In this document: positions 7,333 to 14,978 of the stretch, piece by piece
Layout of the letters: each line of letters starts with the position of its first letter
Numbering within the stretch: position 1 is the stretch's first letter
From: Amycolatopsis sp.
GTDB lineage: Bacteria > Actinomycetota > Actinomycetes > Mycobacteriales > Pseudonocardiaceae
Direction: 5' to 3'
DNA length: 46,837 nucleotides
Assembly: GCF_025464955.1 (NCBI RefSeq)
Contig: NZ_JAODNM010000019.1
Location: 1-46,837, forward strand
Position numbers and translations under genes: made by a program
The notes under the pieces: generated by a model
Database searches by the model: none
Told to the model about the DNA's origin: nothing
What the model saw: only the letters and a program-made list of their open reading frames with translations

Positions 7333-8384
7333 CGTCCACGGCCGACACCAAGCAACCCCACCAGGAGAACCCAGTGCCGACAGAGTCAGAACCCGAGCTC
7401 GCGCGCGTGTCCCCGGTGCGGCGCGTGCTCGACGGCATCGGGGTGCAGAACGGCAGCCTGATCATCACGCTCATCGTGCTGCTCGTGGTGATCTCGAGCC
7501 TGAACAGCACCTTCTTCACCACCGCGAACCTGCTGCAGATCGGCAGCGCGATCACCATCATGGGCCTGCTCGCGCTGGTGCAGACGCTGGTGATCATCCT
7601 CGGCGCGCTGGACATCTCGGTCGGTTCGATGGCCGGGCTGGCGTCGGTGGTTTCGGCGATGGTGTTCATGTCCACCGGCAGCGCCGTGGTCGGCATCCTG
7701 GTCGCGATGGGCATCGGGCTGGTGTGCGGACTGGTCAACGGCGTGATCATCATCTTCGGCCGGGTCAACCCGGTGGTCGCGACGCTCGCCATGCTGGCGG
7801 CATACCAGGGTGTCGCGCAGCTCGTCGCGAACGGGCGCGCGCAGGGCTACACCGGCGCCAACGACCTGTTCATCTTCCTCTCCAACGGTTCCATCGCCGG
7901 ACTGCCGACACTGGTGTGGGTCTTCCTGATCGTCGCGGCGATCCTGCACCTGCTGCTGAAGTACACCGACATGGGCCGCAACGTCTACGCGATCGGCGGC
8001 AACGACACCGCCGCGCGGCTCGCCGGGATCAACATCAACCGCTACATCATCGGGGTGTACGCGCTTGTCGGGGTGGTCGCGGCGATCGCGGGCATCCTGA
8101 TCACCGCGCGCACCGGGTCCGGCCAGCCTACGTCCGGCTCGCAGGGCCTCGAGCTGCAGGCCGTCACGGGCGCCGCGCTCGGCGGCACGATGCTCAAGGG
8201 CGGCAAGGGATCCATCATCGGCACGGTGTTCGCCGTGCTCATTCTCGGGGTGCTCGACAACGGCATGTCCGGGCTGAGCATCAACCCGTTCTGGCAGAAC
8301 GTCGCGCACGGTGTGATCCTGGTGGCCGCGGTGGTCCTGCAGCAGTTGCGGAGCGGCGAACGCCGGGTGGGACTGCCGGCGTGA
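7329..8384 (+). CDS. Sugar ABC transporter permease, AraH/RbsC type
   Basis: 351 residues, mostly hydrophobic with about ten helices; it contains the CUT2 permease hallmarks GALDISVGSMAGLASVV, the loop GRNVYAIGGNDTAARLAGI that contacts the ATPase, and TGAALGGTMLKGGKGSI. The N-terminal 30 residues are polar and cytosolic. The GTG start overlaps the ATPase stop by four bases. With its two upstream partners it forms a complete importer; there is no second permease, which is normal for this family (homodimer). Confidence 0.93.
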   Translation: MTSTADTKQPHQENPVPTESEPELARVSPVRRVLDGIGVQNGSLIITLIVLLVVISSLNSTFFTTANLLQIGSAITIMGLLALVQTLVIILGALDISVGSMAGLASVVSAMVFMSTGSAVVGILVAMGIGLVCGLVNGVIIIFGRVNPVVATLAMLAAYQGVAQLVANGRAQGYTGANDLFIFLSNGSIAGLPTLVWVFLIVAAILHLLLKYTDMGRNVYAIGGNDTAARLAGININRYIIGVYALVGVVAAIAGILITARTGSGQPTSGSQGLELQAVTGAALGGTMLKGGKGSIIGTVFAVLILGVLDNGMSGLSINPFWQNVAHGVILVAAVVLQQLRSGERRVGLPA

Positions 8385-8411
8385 CGGCGCCGGACGGGCA
8401 GGGGAACCGTG

Positions 8412-9119
8412 ATGGCGCTCCCCGCCGGTGGCGGCCGTAACCTGCACGCGCGCATCGTCGACGAACTCGGCAGGCTGATCGTCGAGGGCGTCGTCGGCGC
8501 CGGGCGGCCGATCGTGCCCGACGAGATCGGCCGCCGGTTCCAGGCTTCCCGCACGGTGGTGCGGGAAGCCTTGCGGGTACTCGAATCCAAGGGCATGGTC
8601 AGCGCCCGTCCGCGGGTCGGGACCTGGACGCTGCCGCCCGAGCACTGGGACGCGATCGATCCGGACGTGATCGGGTGGCGGGTCCAGGGGCCCGACGGGC
8701 CGCAGCACATGCGGGAGCTGGCCGAGCTGCGGCTGACGATCGAACCGCAGGCGGCGCGGCTCGCCGCGGAACACCGGCGGCCGCTGGAGCTGTCCAGGAT
8801 GGCCGCGGCCTACGAGCTGATGGCCGACGCGAGCGACCGCGGCGACCTCCCGGCGTTCCAGTCTGCGGACAGCGACTTCCACGCGGCGCTGATCCGGGCG
8901 TCCGGAAACCTGCTCATCGCCCAGTTGCAGGTACCCGTCGTAGCCGCGTTGACCGCGCATGGCGAGCTGATGGACATACCGGGCGAAACCTCGCTGGACA
9001 CCCTGGTCCTGCACTCGAGAGTGCTCACCATGGTGCTCGCGAAAAACGCCGACGGAGCCGAATCCGCATCACGCAGATTGCTGAAAACCGTTGCGCCGTA
9101 CCACTCACCGGTATCTTGA
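8412..9119 (+). CDS. GntR-family regulator, FadR subfamily (FCD domain)
   Basis: 235 residues. The N-terminal winged helix (about 10-75) has RIVDELGRLIVEG, EIGRRFQASRTVVREALRVLESKGMV and RPRVGTW. The C-terminal FCD helical domain carries the metal-binding pattern with D (SDFHAAL), H and later H (LHSRVL). Such regulators commonly respond to sugars or sugar acids. It lies 27 bases after the permease gene and is probably cotranscribed, so it likely controls the transporter and perhaps the next gene. The ATG at 8412 follows AGGGG; a GTG one codon earlier is also possible. Confidence 0.9.
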   Translation: MALPAGGGRNLHARIVDELGRLIVEGVVGAGRPIVPDEIGRRFQASRTVVREALRVLESKGMVSARPRVGTWTLPPEHWDAIDPDVIGWRVQGPDGPQHMRELAELRLTIEPQAARLAAEHRRPLELSRMAAAYELMADASDRGDLPAFQSADSDFHAALIRASGNLLIAQLQVPVVAALTAHGELMDIPGETSLDTLVLHSRVLTMVLAKNADGAESASRRLLKTVAPYHSPVS

Positions 9120-9179
9120 CACGGTAGCCGGGAAGCCCGCATAGTCCGTTCGTGAGGACCCTTTCCCAATGCTGGGAAA
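9116..9179 (+). promoter_or_regulatory. Candidate promoter and operator of the GH105-like gene
   Basis: TTGACA at 9116-9121 overlaps the GntR stop codon; CATAGT at 9140-9145 is a possible -10 with an 18-bp spacer. Ten to thirty bases downstream of the predicted start point is TTTCCCA-ATGC-TGGGAAA (9162-9179), a perfect inverted repeat with 7-bp arms. A protein bound there would block transcription. Confidence 0.5.
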
Positions 9180-9208
9180 CGGTCATTCCCTGTCATACGG
9201 AGGACGGA

Positions 9209-10342
9209 ATGCCGGTTCGAGCTATTCGCGGTGTCTCCCTGCTGCTCAGCGGCCTGACCGCGGGGGCGCTGGTGATGGCGGGCCCCGCGAACGCCGCCCC
9301 CCAGGCGCCGGCGGCCGCGGCGCCACCGGCGCTGTGCACGGTGGCGCAGCAGATGGTCTCCGCGGGCAACTACTGGGTGGCCAATGGTCCGGACCAGGCC
9401 CCGGCGAACTGGCAGAACTCGACGTTCCAGGTGGGCAACCTCGCGCTGGTTCTGACCACCGGGCAGTCCAACCACAAGACGTTGCCGTGGGCGCAGGCCG
9501 TGCAATACCAGCTGCCCATCGACGCGAACCAGCCGTTCGCGGCCCAGAGCGAAGCCGCCGGTGAGGCGTACCTGGACCTCTTCAAGTACTTCCACCCGGA
9601 CACACCGCTGGGCCCGCTGCGAAACCAGGTCGCCGCTGAGGTCACCAGTGTCCAGCAGGGAAACCGCAGCTATTGGGACAGCGTCGACGACCTGAACATG
9701 GCGATGCCGTCGTTCGCCCGGCTCGGCGTGTTGGACGGCAGCGAGGCTGACCTCGCGGCGATGCAGACCCTGTTCCACTACACCGAAAAGCAGGCAGGCG
9801 GCCGCGGACTCTTCAACGAGTTCACCGGACTCTGGAACCAGACAGCGAAGTTCAGCGACGCGCTGACCTTCCCCGCGCTGGGCAACGGCTGGGCGCTCTC
9901 GGCGCTGACCAAGGTGCTCCAGGTCCTGCCGGACAACGACCCGCGCCGCCCGGAGTACCTGCGGGTGTTCAAGAAGATGGCCGCCACGATCAAACTGGTG
10001 CAGCGGCCCGACGGGTTCTGGAACTCGAACCTGCTCAACCCGTTCGACCACAGCGGCCCGGAATCGAGCGGCACGGCACTGCTCACCTACGGCCTCGCGT
10101 GGGGCGTCAACGCGGGCGTGCTCGACTCCGCGGAGTATTTGCCCACCGTGAACAATGGCTGGAACGCGTTGTCCACCAAGGCATTGCAGCCGAGTGGCCT
10201 GGTCGGTTACGCCCAGGAGAACGCCTCGAAGCCCAGCGCGGCCAAGGCCTCCGACACCAACGCCTACACCGTTGGCGCGTTCTTGCTCGCCGGCCAGCAG
10301 ATCGCGAAGCTGACCCCCGGCTGCGCGCTGCCTACTCCTTAG
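9209..10342 (+). CDS. Secreted glycoside hydrolase, GH105/GH88-like (unsaturated uronyl hydrolase type)
   Basis: 377 residues with a Sec signal peptide (basic start, LLLSGLTAGALVMA, cleavage near ANAAP). The mature part has the (alpha/alpha)6-barrel style of unsaturated rhamnogalacturonyl hydrolases: ANWQNSTFQVGNLAL near the start, and SVDDLNMAMPSFARLG (Asp160-Asp161) matching the catalytic-Asp region, then RPDGFWNSNL and SGTALLTYGLAWG. Pectin fragments are the likely substrate, which suits the adjacent arabinose-type importer because pectin side chains contain arabinose. Most bacterial homologues are cytosolic, so secretion is notable. ACGGAGGA precedes the ATG. Confidence 0.82.
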   Translation: MPVRAIRGVSLLLSGLTAGALVMAGPANAAPQAPAAAAPPALCTVAQQMVSAGNYWVANGPDQAPANWQNSTFQVGNLALVLTTGQSNHKTLPWAQAVQYQLPIDANQPFAAQSEAAGEAYLDLFKYFHPDTPLGPLRNQVAAEVTSVQQGNRSYWDSVDDLNMAMPSFARLGVLDGSEADLAAMQTLFHYTEKQAGGRGLFNEFTGLWNQTAKFSDALTFPALGNGWALSALTKVLQVLPDNDPRRPEYLRVFKKMAATIKLVQRPDGFWNSNLLNPFDHSGPESSGTALLTYGLAWGVNAGVLDSAEYLPTVNNGWNALSTKALQPSGLVGYAQENASKPSAAKASDTNAYTVGAFLLAGQQIAKLTPGCALPTP

Positions 10343-10376
10343 CAGACAAGGCTTTTACCTTACTTTACGAGAGTGC

Positions 10377-10416
10377 GAGTGCAGCCGGCCGGTGACCCTG
10401 CCGACCGGCTGCACTC
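10377..10416 (+). terminator. Terminator hairpin after the GH105-like gene
   Basis: GAGTGCAGCCGG (10377-10388) pairs perfectly with CCGGCTGCACTC (10405-10416). It begins 34 bases after the stop. Confidence 0.8.
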
Positions 10417-10638
10417 GTGTGGTGGAACACCACCACGCCCCCAGCTGGACACATCGGACCCGCTTCCCCAACCCGACGGTCCCCGGCCGTTCCCCTCAGG
10501 TTCGGCCGGACTGCCCTATGATGGTGTGCCTCAGCTCACGCCGGAACAAGACATCTTGAGCTAGATTTAGGGCTCCGCAGGGAAGAACTTAGGATTGCTC
10601 ACAGCCAAGAGGGCGCTCCGGCCGGTTACGATCCCCCC

Positions 10639-11292
10639 GTGACGATCCGCGCGTTGATCTTCGATTTCGACGGCCTGTTGGTGGACACCGAATCCGCGAT
10701 CCTGCGCGCTTGGCAAGAGTCCTTCACCGAGCACGGCACCGAGTTGCCGCTCGAAGCGTGGCACGCTGTCGTCGGCACGCAGAATACTTCCACGGCCATG
10801 CTGGCCCTGCTCGGCGAACTGGGCATCAACTTCGACCCGCGGGAACTGCGGGCCAAGATGCGCACCCGGGTCCTCGGTCTGCTGGAGACCGAGGGAACCC
10901 GGGCGGGCGTCAGGGACTACCTCGCCGAAGCCTCCGACCGCGGGTTGAAACTGGCTGTCGCGTCGAGTTCGACCGGGGAGTGGGTCCGCGCCCAGCTCGC
11001 CCGGATCGACCTGTTCGACCGCTTCGACGCCGTCCTCACCGGCGACCTGCACCCGGCGAAGCCCAACCCCGATCTCTATCTCGCCGCGCTTTCCGTCCTG
11101 CGCGTGGAGCCGGGCGACGCGATCGCGTTCGAGGACTCGCCACACGGCGTCACCGCGGCCAAAGCCGCAGGTATCCGCTGTGTGGCCGTCCCGAACGCGG
11201 TCACCGCCCGGCTGCCGTTCGGGCATGCCGACGTCGTCCTCGGCTCGTTCACCGACAAACCGCTGTCCGACCTGCTCGTGCTGTTCGAATAG
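10639..11292 (+). CDS. HAD-superfamily hydrolase (beta-phosphoglucomutase / sugar phosphatase type)
   Basis: 217 residues. Motif I is DFDGLLVDTES (Asp9 nucleophile, Asp11 acid/base); a helical cap follows; motif II VASSST, motif III Lys in HPAKPNPD, motif IV FEDSPHGVTAAKAAG. This is the IA subfamily that includes beta-phosphoglucomutases and sugar-phosphate phosphatases; the exact substrate cannot be told. The GTG start lies 6 bases after TACGAT (10627-10632), which would make the mRNA leaderless. It converges with the MFS gene, leaving only 17 bases between stops. Confidence 0.88.
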   Translation: MTIRALIFDFDGLLVDTESAILRAWQESFTEHGTELPLEAWHAVVGTQNTSTAMLALLGELGINFDPRELRAKMRTRVLGLLETEGTRAGVRDYLAEASDRGLKLAVASSSTGEWVRAQLARIDLFDRFDAVLTGDLHPAKPNPDLYLAALSVLRVEPGDAIAFEDSPHGVTAAKAAGIRCVAVPNAVTARLPFGHADVVLGSFTDKPLSDLLVLFE

Positions 11293-11309
11293 CCGTAACG
11301 CCGACTCCA

Positions 11310-13361
11310 CTACGCCGATGCCATGTGGCGGCCGGCGCTGAGCTCCACTCCGTTGCTGACGAGGCGATCGGCGATCTCGTCGACGGCCGCGGCGAAATCG
11401 ATGTCATCGCTCGCGCCCCAGTCGGAGAGGTTTTCGAGCACCCAGTTCCGCCAGGACTCGACGATCCGGCCGAACAGCTCAGTGCCCGAGGGAGTGAACG
11501 TATAGCGCCCGTGGAGCTCGGTGAGGTAACCCGCGAAGACGAGGTGCTGCGCGGTGGGCTCGAAGATGCCGGCCGGAATCTTGGTCTTTTCCGCCAGCTC
11601 GGCCATCGTCGCGTCGCCGTCGTCCTTGCTGTGCCGGAAGATCTGCACGATCATCCAGCCCTGCGCATGGGTGATCGGCAGTCCGGAACGGGCCAGGATC
11701 TCGGCCCCGGGATCGCCGCCCTTCCGCTTGTTCCAAACCGTCGCCATGAGCTTCTCCAGCTCGCGGTGCGAGTCTCCGGTGTCCGGCACCGCGAAGCTTT
11801 CGGAGACCCCGCTGTTGCCGGTCGCCGAGGCCCGCGAGGTGTCGCGCAGCGGGACCTCCTTGAGGAACAGCGCCACGATCAGCGAGATGAGCCCGATCGG
11901 CGCGGCGACCAGGAACATCGTCTGCAGGGTGTCGACGTAGGCGTCGACGATCGGTGCCTTGGCCGCGGCGGGCAGCGCGTGGACCCCCTGCAGCGTGCTG
12001 ACCACTCGTGGATCGATCCCGGCGGGCAGCGGATGCTGGGCGAGAGCTGTGGCAAGGTGGTTGGGGAGGTTGTTCGCGTAGATCGTGCCGAAGGCGGCAA
12101 CGCCGAACGAACTGCCCATCGTGCGCATGAAGCTGACCGCGGAGGTCGCGACGCCGAGGTCGGCGTAGTGACTGGTGTTCTGCACGACGATCGTGGGCAC
12201 CTGCATACAGCAGCCGATGCCGAGCCCCAGCACGATCATGTAGCCCGACGTCGTCCAGAACGACGTGTGCGCGTCCATGGTGGACAACAGGAAGAGCCCG
12301 CCCGCCAGCAAGACCGACCCGGCGATCGGGAAGATCCGGTAGTGCCCGGTCTTGCTGATCACGACCCCGCTGGCCATCGCCGTCGCCAGCAGGCCGACGA
12401 CCAGCGGCAGCATCCGCAACCCGGAGCCGGTCGCCGTCGAGCCCTGGACGTACTGCAGATAGGTGGGTAAGAAGGTGATCCCGCCGAGCATGGCGAAGCC
12501 GACGATGAAGCTCAGTGCCGCCGCGACGCTGAACACGCCGCTGGAGAACAATCTCATCGGGATCACGGGTTCGGCGGCGCGGCGTTCCACGACGATGAAG
12601 AGCCCGAGCAGGACGAGCGAGCCGACGGCCATCACGATGATGGTCGGCGAGCCCCACGCGTACTGCGAACCTCCCCAGCTGGTCACCAGGGTGAGCCCGG
12701 TCGCGGCGAGCGCGATCAGGATGATGCCGAGGTAGTCGATCTTGGGCTTGCCGACCGACTTGATCGCCGGCAGCGCCACGGCCGCGATCGCCAGCACGAT
12801 GATGCCCAGCGGGATGTTGATATAGAAGCCCCACCGCCAGCTCAAGTGGTCGACGAACAGACCCCCGAGCAGCGGGCCGACGACCGTCGACACCCCGAAC
12901 ACCGAACCCATCACGCCCTGGTACTTACCGCGTTCGCGCAGCGGCACGACGTCGGCGATCACCGCCGACGCGGTGACCATCAGGCCGCCGGCACCCAGGC
13001 CCTGCACCGCGCGGAAGATGATCAGCCAGGTCATCGAGTTGGCCATACCGCTGAAGAACGAGCCGATCAGGAACAGCACGACGCTGATCATGAAGGCCTT
13101 CTTGCGGCCGAACAGGTCCCCGAACTTGCCGATCAGCGCGGTCATGATCGTCTCGGCCAGCAGGTATGAAGTGACCACCCACGACAGGTGGTTGCCGCCG
13201 CCGAGGTCGCCGACGATGGTCGGCAGTGCGGTCGACACGATCGTCTGATCGAGCGCCGCGAGCAGCATGCCCAGCATGATCGCGGCGACGATCGTGTTCC
13301 GCTTGCGACGGCTCACTTCCGGCGGACCACTCGACGTGGGGGTTGCCTCGACCACAGCCAT
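11310..13361 (-). CDS. MFS multidrug exporter (DHA2/EmrB type) with C-terminal winged-helix-like domain
   Basis: 683 residues. The first about 500 form a 14-helix DHA2 transporter: DQTIVSTALPTIVGDLG (motif D1), GKFGDLFGRKK (motif A), GSVFGVSTVVGPLLGGL (motif C), then WRWGFYINIPLG. After helix 14 there is a polar linker and, at about 550-645, a sequence reading like a MarR-type winged helix (THAQGWMIVQIF, ATMAELAEKTKIPAG, VFAGYLTELHGRYTFTPSG). Extended C-termini occur in some actinobacterial exporters; the role here is unknown, perhaps substrate sensing. The ATG at 13361 is preferred because GAAAGTGGG precedes it; a GTG at 13379 would add six residues. Substrate unknown. Confidence 0.88.
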   Translation of the reverse strand: MAVVEATPTSSGPPEVSRRKRNTIVAAIMLGMLLAALDQTIVSTALPTIVGDLGGGNHLSWVVTSYLLAETIMTALIGKFGDLFGRKKAFMISVVLFLIGSFFSGMANSMTWLIIFRAVQGLGAGGLMVTASAVIADVVPLRERGKYQGVMGSVFGVSTVVGPLLGGLFVDHLSWRWGFYINIPLGIIVLAIAAVALPAIKSVGKPKIDYLGIILIALAATGLTLVTSWGGSQYAWGSPTIIVMAVGSLVLLGLFIVVERRAAEPVIPMRLFSSGVFSVAAALSFIVGFAMLGGITFLPTYLQYVQGSTATGSGLRMLPLVVGLLATAMASGVVISKTGHYRIFPIAGSVLLAGGLFLLSTMDAHTSFWTTSGYMIVLGLGIGCCMQVPTIVVQNTSHYADLGVATSAVSFMRTMGSSFGVAAFGTIYANNLPNHLATALAQHPLPAGIDPRVVSTLQGVHALPAAAKAPIVDAYVDTLQTMFLVAAPIGLISLIVALFLKEVPLRDTSRASATGNSGVSESFAVPDTGDSHRELEKLMATVWNKRKGGDPGAEILARSGLPITHAQGWMIVQIFRHSKDDGDATMAELAEKTKIPAGIFEPTAQHLVFAGYLTELHGRYTFTPSGTELFGRIVESWRNWVLENLSDWGASDDIDFAAAVDEIADRLVSNGVELSAGRHMASA

Positions 13362-13426
13362 CTGTGCCCACTTTCTCACTAGGTCGCCGCGAGATTAGCG
13401 TTGTCAGCCGCGACCTGCGCGTTCAT

Positions 13427-14763
13427 TCACCCGTGCGTGGCTCCTAGAGCATCTACCTGATCACCACGGACAAGCAATGGGTCGGTTTGGGCGAAGGTGC
13501 GGGCCGAGCCGGGACCGGTGCCGCGGGCTTCGAAACGGACAGTGACCCGGCCGTGCCCGGCGCCCTGTACCCAGCCGAAGCCGAACTCCTCGTGGACGAC
13601 GTCGTCGCCGGGCCGCCAGCCGCTGAACTCGGCGGGGCGCTCCGGCACGGTCACCGTCGACGTCTCCGGGGCGGCGACGGGGGCCGCGAAGGTGAACAAC
13701 GGATCCTGGCTCGGCTCGGACAAGCCGCTGAAGCCGACACCGACGAGCCGGATCCCGCCGAACTCCGCGGGATCGAGCAGGAGACGTTCGGCGATCGCGG
13801 TGAGCTGGTCGAGGTCGTCGGTGGGGTAGGCCGCGGTTTCCGAGCGGGTCACAATGCTCATGTCGGTGTGCCGGAGCTTGATCACCACCGTGCGTGCCAC
13901 CCGCTCGGCACGCACCAGCCGGGCGTGCGCTCCCTGCGCGATCCGGCGGGTCTCGGCCCGCAGCCGGACCAGCTCGACGATGTCGACGTCGAAGGTGTTC
14001 TCCGCGCTGATTTGCTTGGCTTCACCGCGTTCCGCGACCGGCCGGTCGTCAATGCCGGCGGCGAGGATTCGCAGGTCCCGGCCGACGCTGCCGCCGAAAG
14101 TGGACACCGCGTCGGCTTCGGACAACGCCGCGAGCTCGCCCAGGGTGGCGACGCCGATGGCGCGGAGCTTGGCCTCCGCGACCGGGCCGATCCCCCACAT
14201 CGCCCGCACCGGCAGGCCGGCCAGGTACTCGCGCTCGGTGCCTGACGGCACCACGACGAACCCATCGGGCTTGGCCCGGTCCGACGCGATCTTGGCGACC
14301 TGCTTGCCCGACCCGCGCCGATCGACGCCGTCAGCCCGGTCACCGCGCGGATGCGTGCCCGGAGCGCGACCGCGAACGCCGCGACCTCGTCCGGCGACGC
14401 CCCGGCCAGCTCGGGCGGCTCCGCGAACGCCTCATCGAGGGAAATGCGCTCGAGCACCGGCGCGTACTCCCCGACGATCCCGAAAACCTCGCGACTGAGC
14501 TGCTCGTAGAGCCGGAACCGCGGCGGCAGCACTACGCCCCCGGCCGGCAGCAGCCGACGCGCCTGGGACATCGGCATCGCCGAATGCACCCCGTACACCC
14601 GCGCCTGGTAACTCGCCCCCGCGACCACCCCTCGCGGCCCCGCCCCACCGACCACGACCGCGCGAGTCGCCAACGTCGGCCGCGTCAACTGCTCCGCGGC
14701 GGCGAAGAACGCGTCCATATCCAGGTGCACGACCCACCTGCCAGCCTGCCCCACGCTACCCAT
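13427..14763 (-). pseudogene. dinB: DNA polymerase IV (Y-family), broken by a one-base frameshift
   Basis: The N-terminal part (from 14763) has the palm active site [13 protein letters not shown] and [11 protein letters not shown]; the rest of the polymerase, little finger and a C-terminal extension lie in another frame that runs to 13427. The switch occurs after SIGAG: one base is missing in the run of three Gs (three Cs at 14312-14314 on the plus strand). Adding one G restores the expected [20 protein letters not shown] across the joint. Everything on both sides is well conserved, so the lesion is recent or is a sequencing error. If real, the catalytic half would be released without the DNA-binding little finger. 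The C-terminal extension (FSGWRPGDDVVHEEFGFG) is common in actinobacterial homologues. Confidence 0.85.
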
Positions 14764-14786
14764 CAAAACACGAGGGTCCGACAGTC

Positions 14787-14880
14787 TCAGCGGCGGCGGC
14801 GCAGGGTGCGGTCGTAGTCGATGGTGCGGCGGTCGGCCGAGCGCAGCACGATGCCTTCAGCCTGGCCACCTGCGGCGCCG
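14787..14880 (-). pseudogene. Possible C-terminal fragment of a ligase-like protein
   Basis: One minus-strand frame ends [23 protein letters not shown] before a stop at 14787. This resembles the end of nucleotidyltransferase/ligase family proteins, where EGVVLR is a nucleotide-binding motif. Upstream the frame loses sense and runs into a terminator of another gene, so at most about 30 codons of a lost gene remain. The match is from memory of the family and is weak. Confidence 0.2.
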
Positions 14881-14924
14881 TCGAGAGCGGGTCGCCGATG
14901 AGATCGGTTTCCGGCGCCGCACAG

Positions 14925-14963
14925 CACTTCGGCCACCGCGGGAGGCCCGCGGTGGCCGAAGTG
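14925..14963 (-). terminator. Terminator of the TAP-type peptidase gene
   Basis: A perfect 18-bp stem (14925-14942 with 14946-14963) closed by a 3-nt loop, ending 15 bases past the stop codon on the minus strand. Confidence 0.85.
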
Positions 14964-14978
14964 AGTGGAACTACCGGG

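Noticed and set aside
7386..9014. A 542-residue minus-strand open frame across the permease and GntR genes
   Set aside because: Very Arg/Asp/His-rich with no motif, spanning two real genes on the other strand; a shadow of high GC content.
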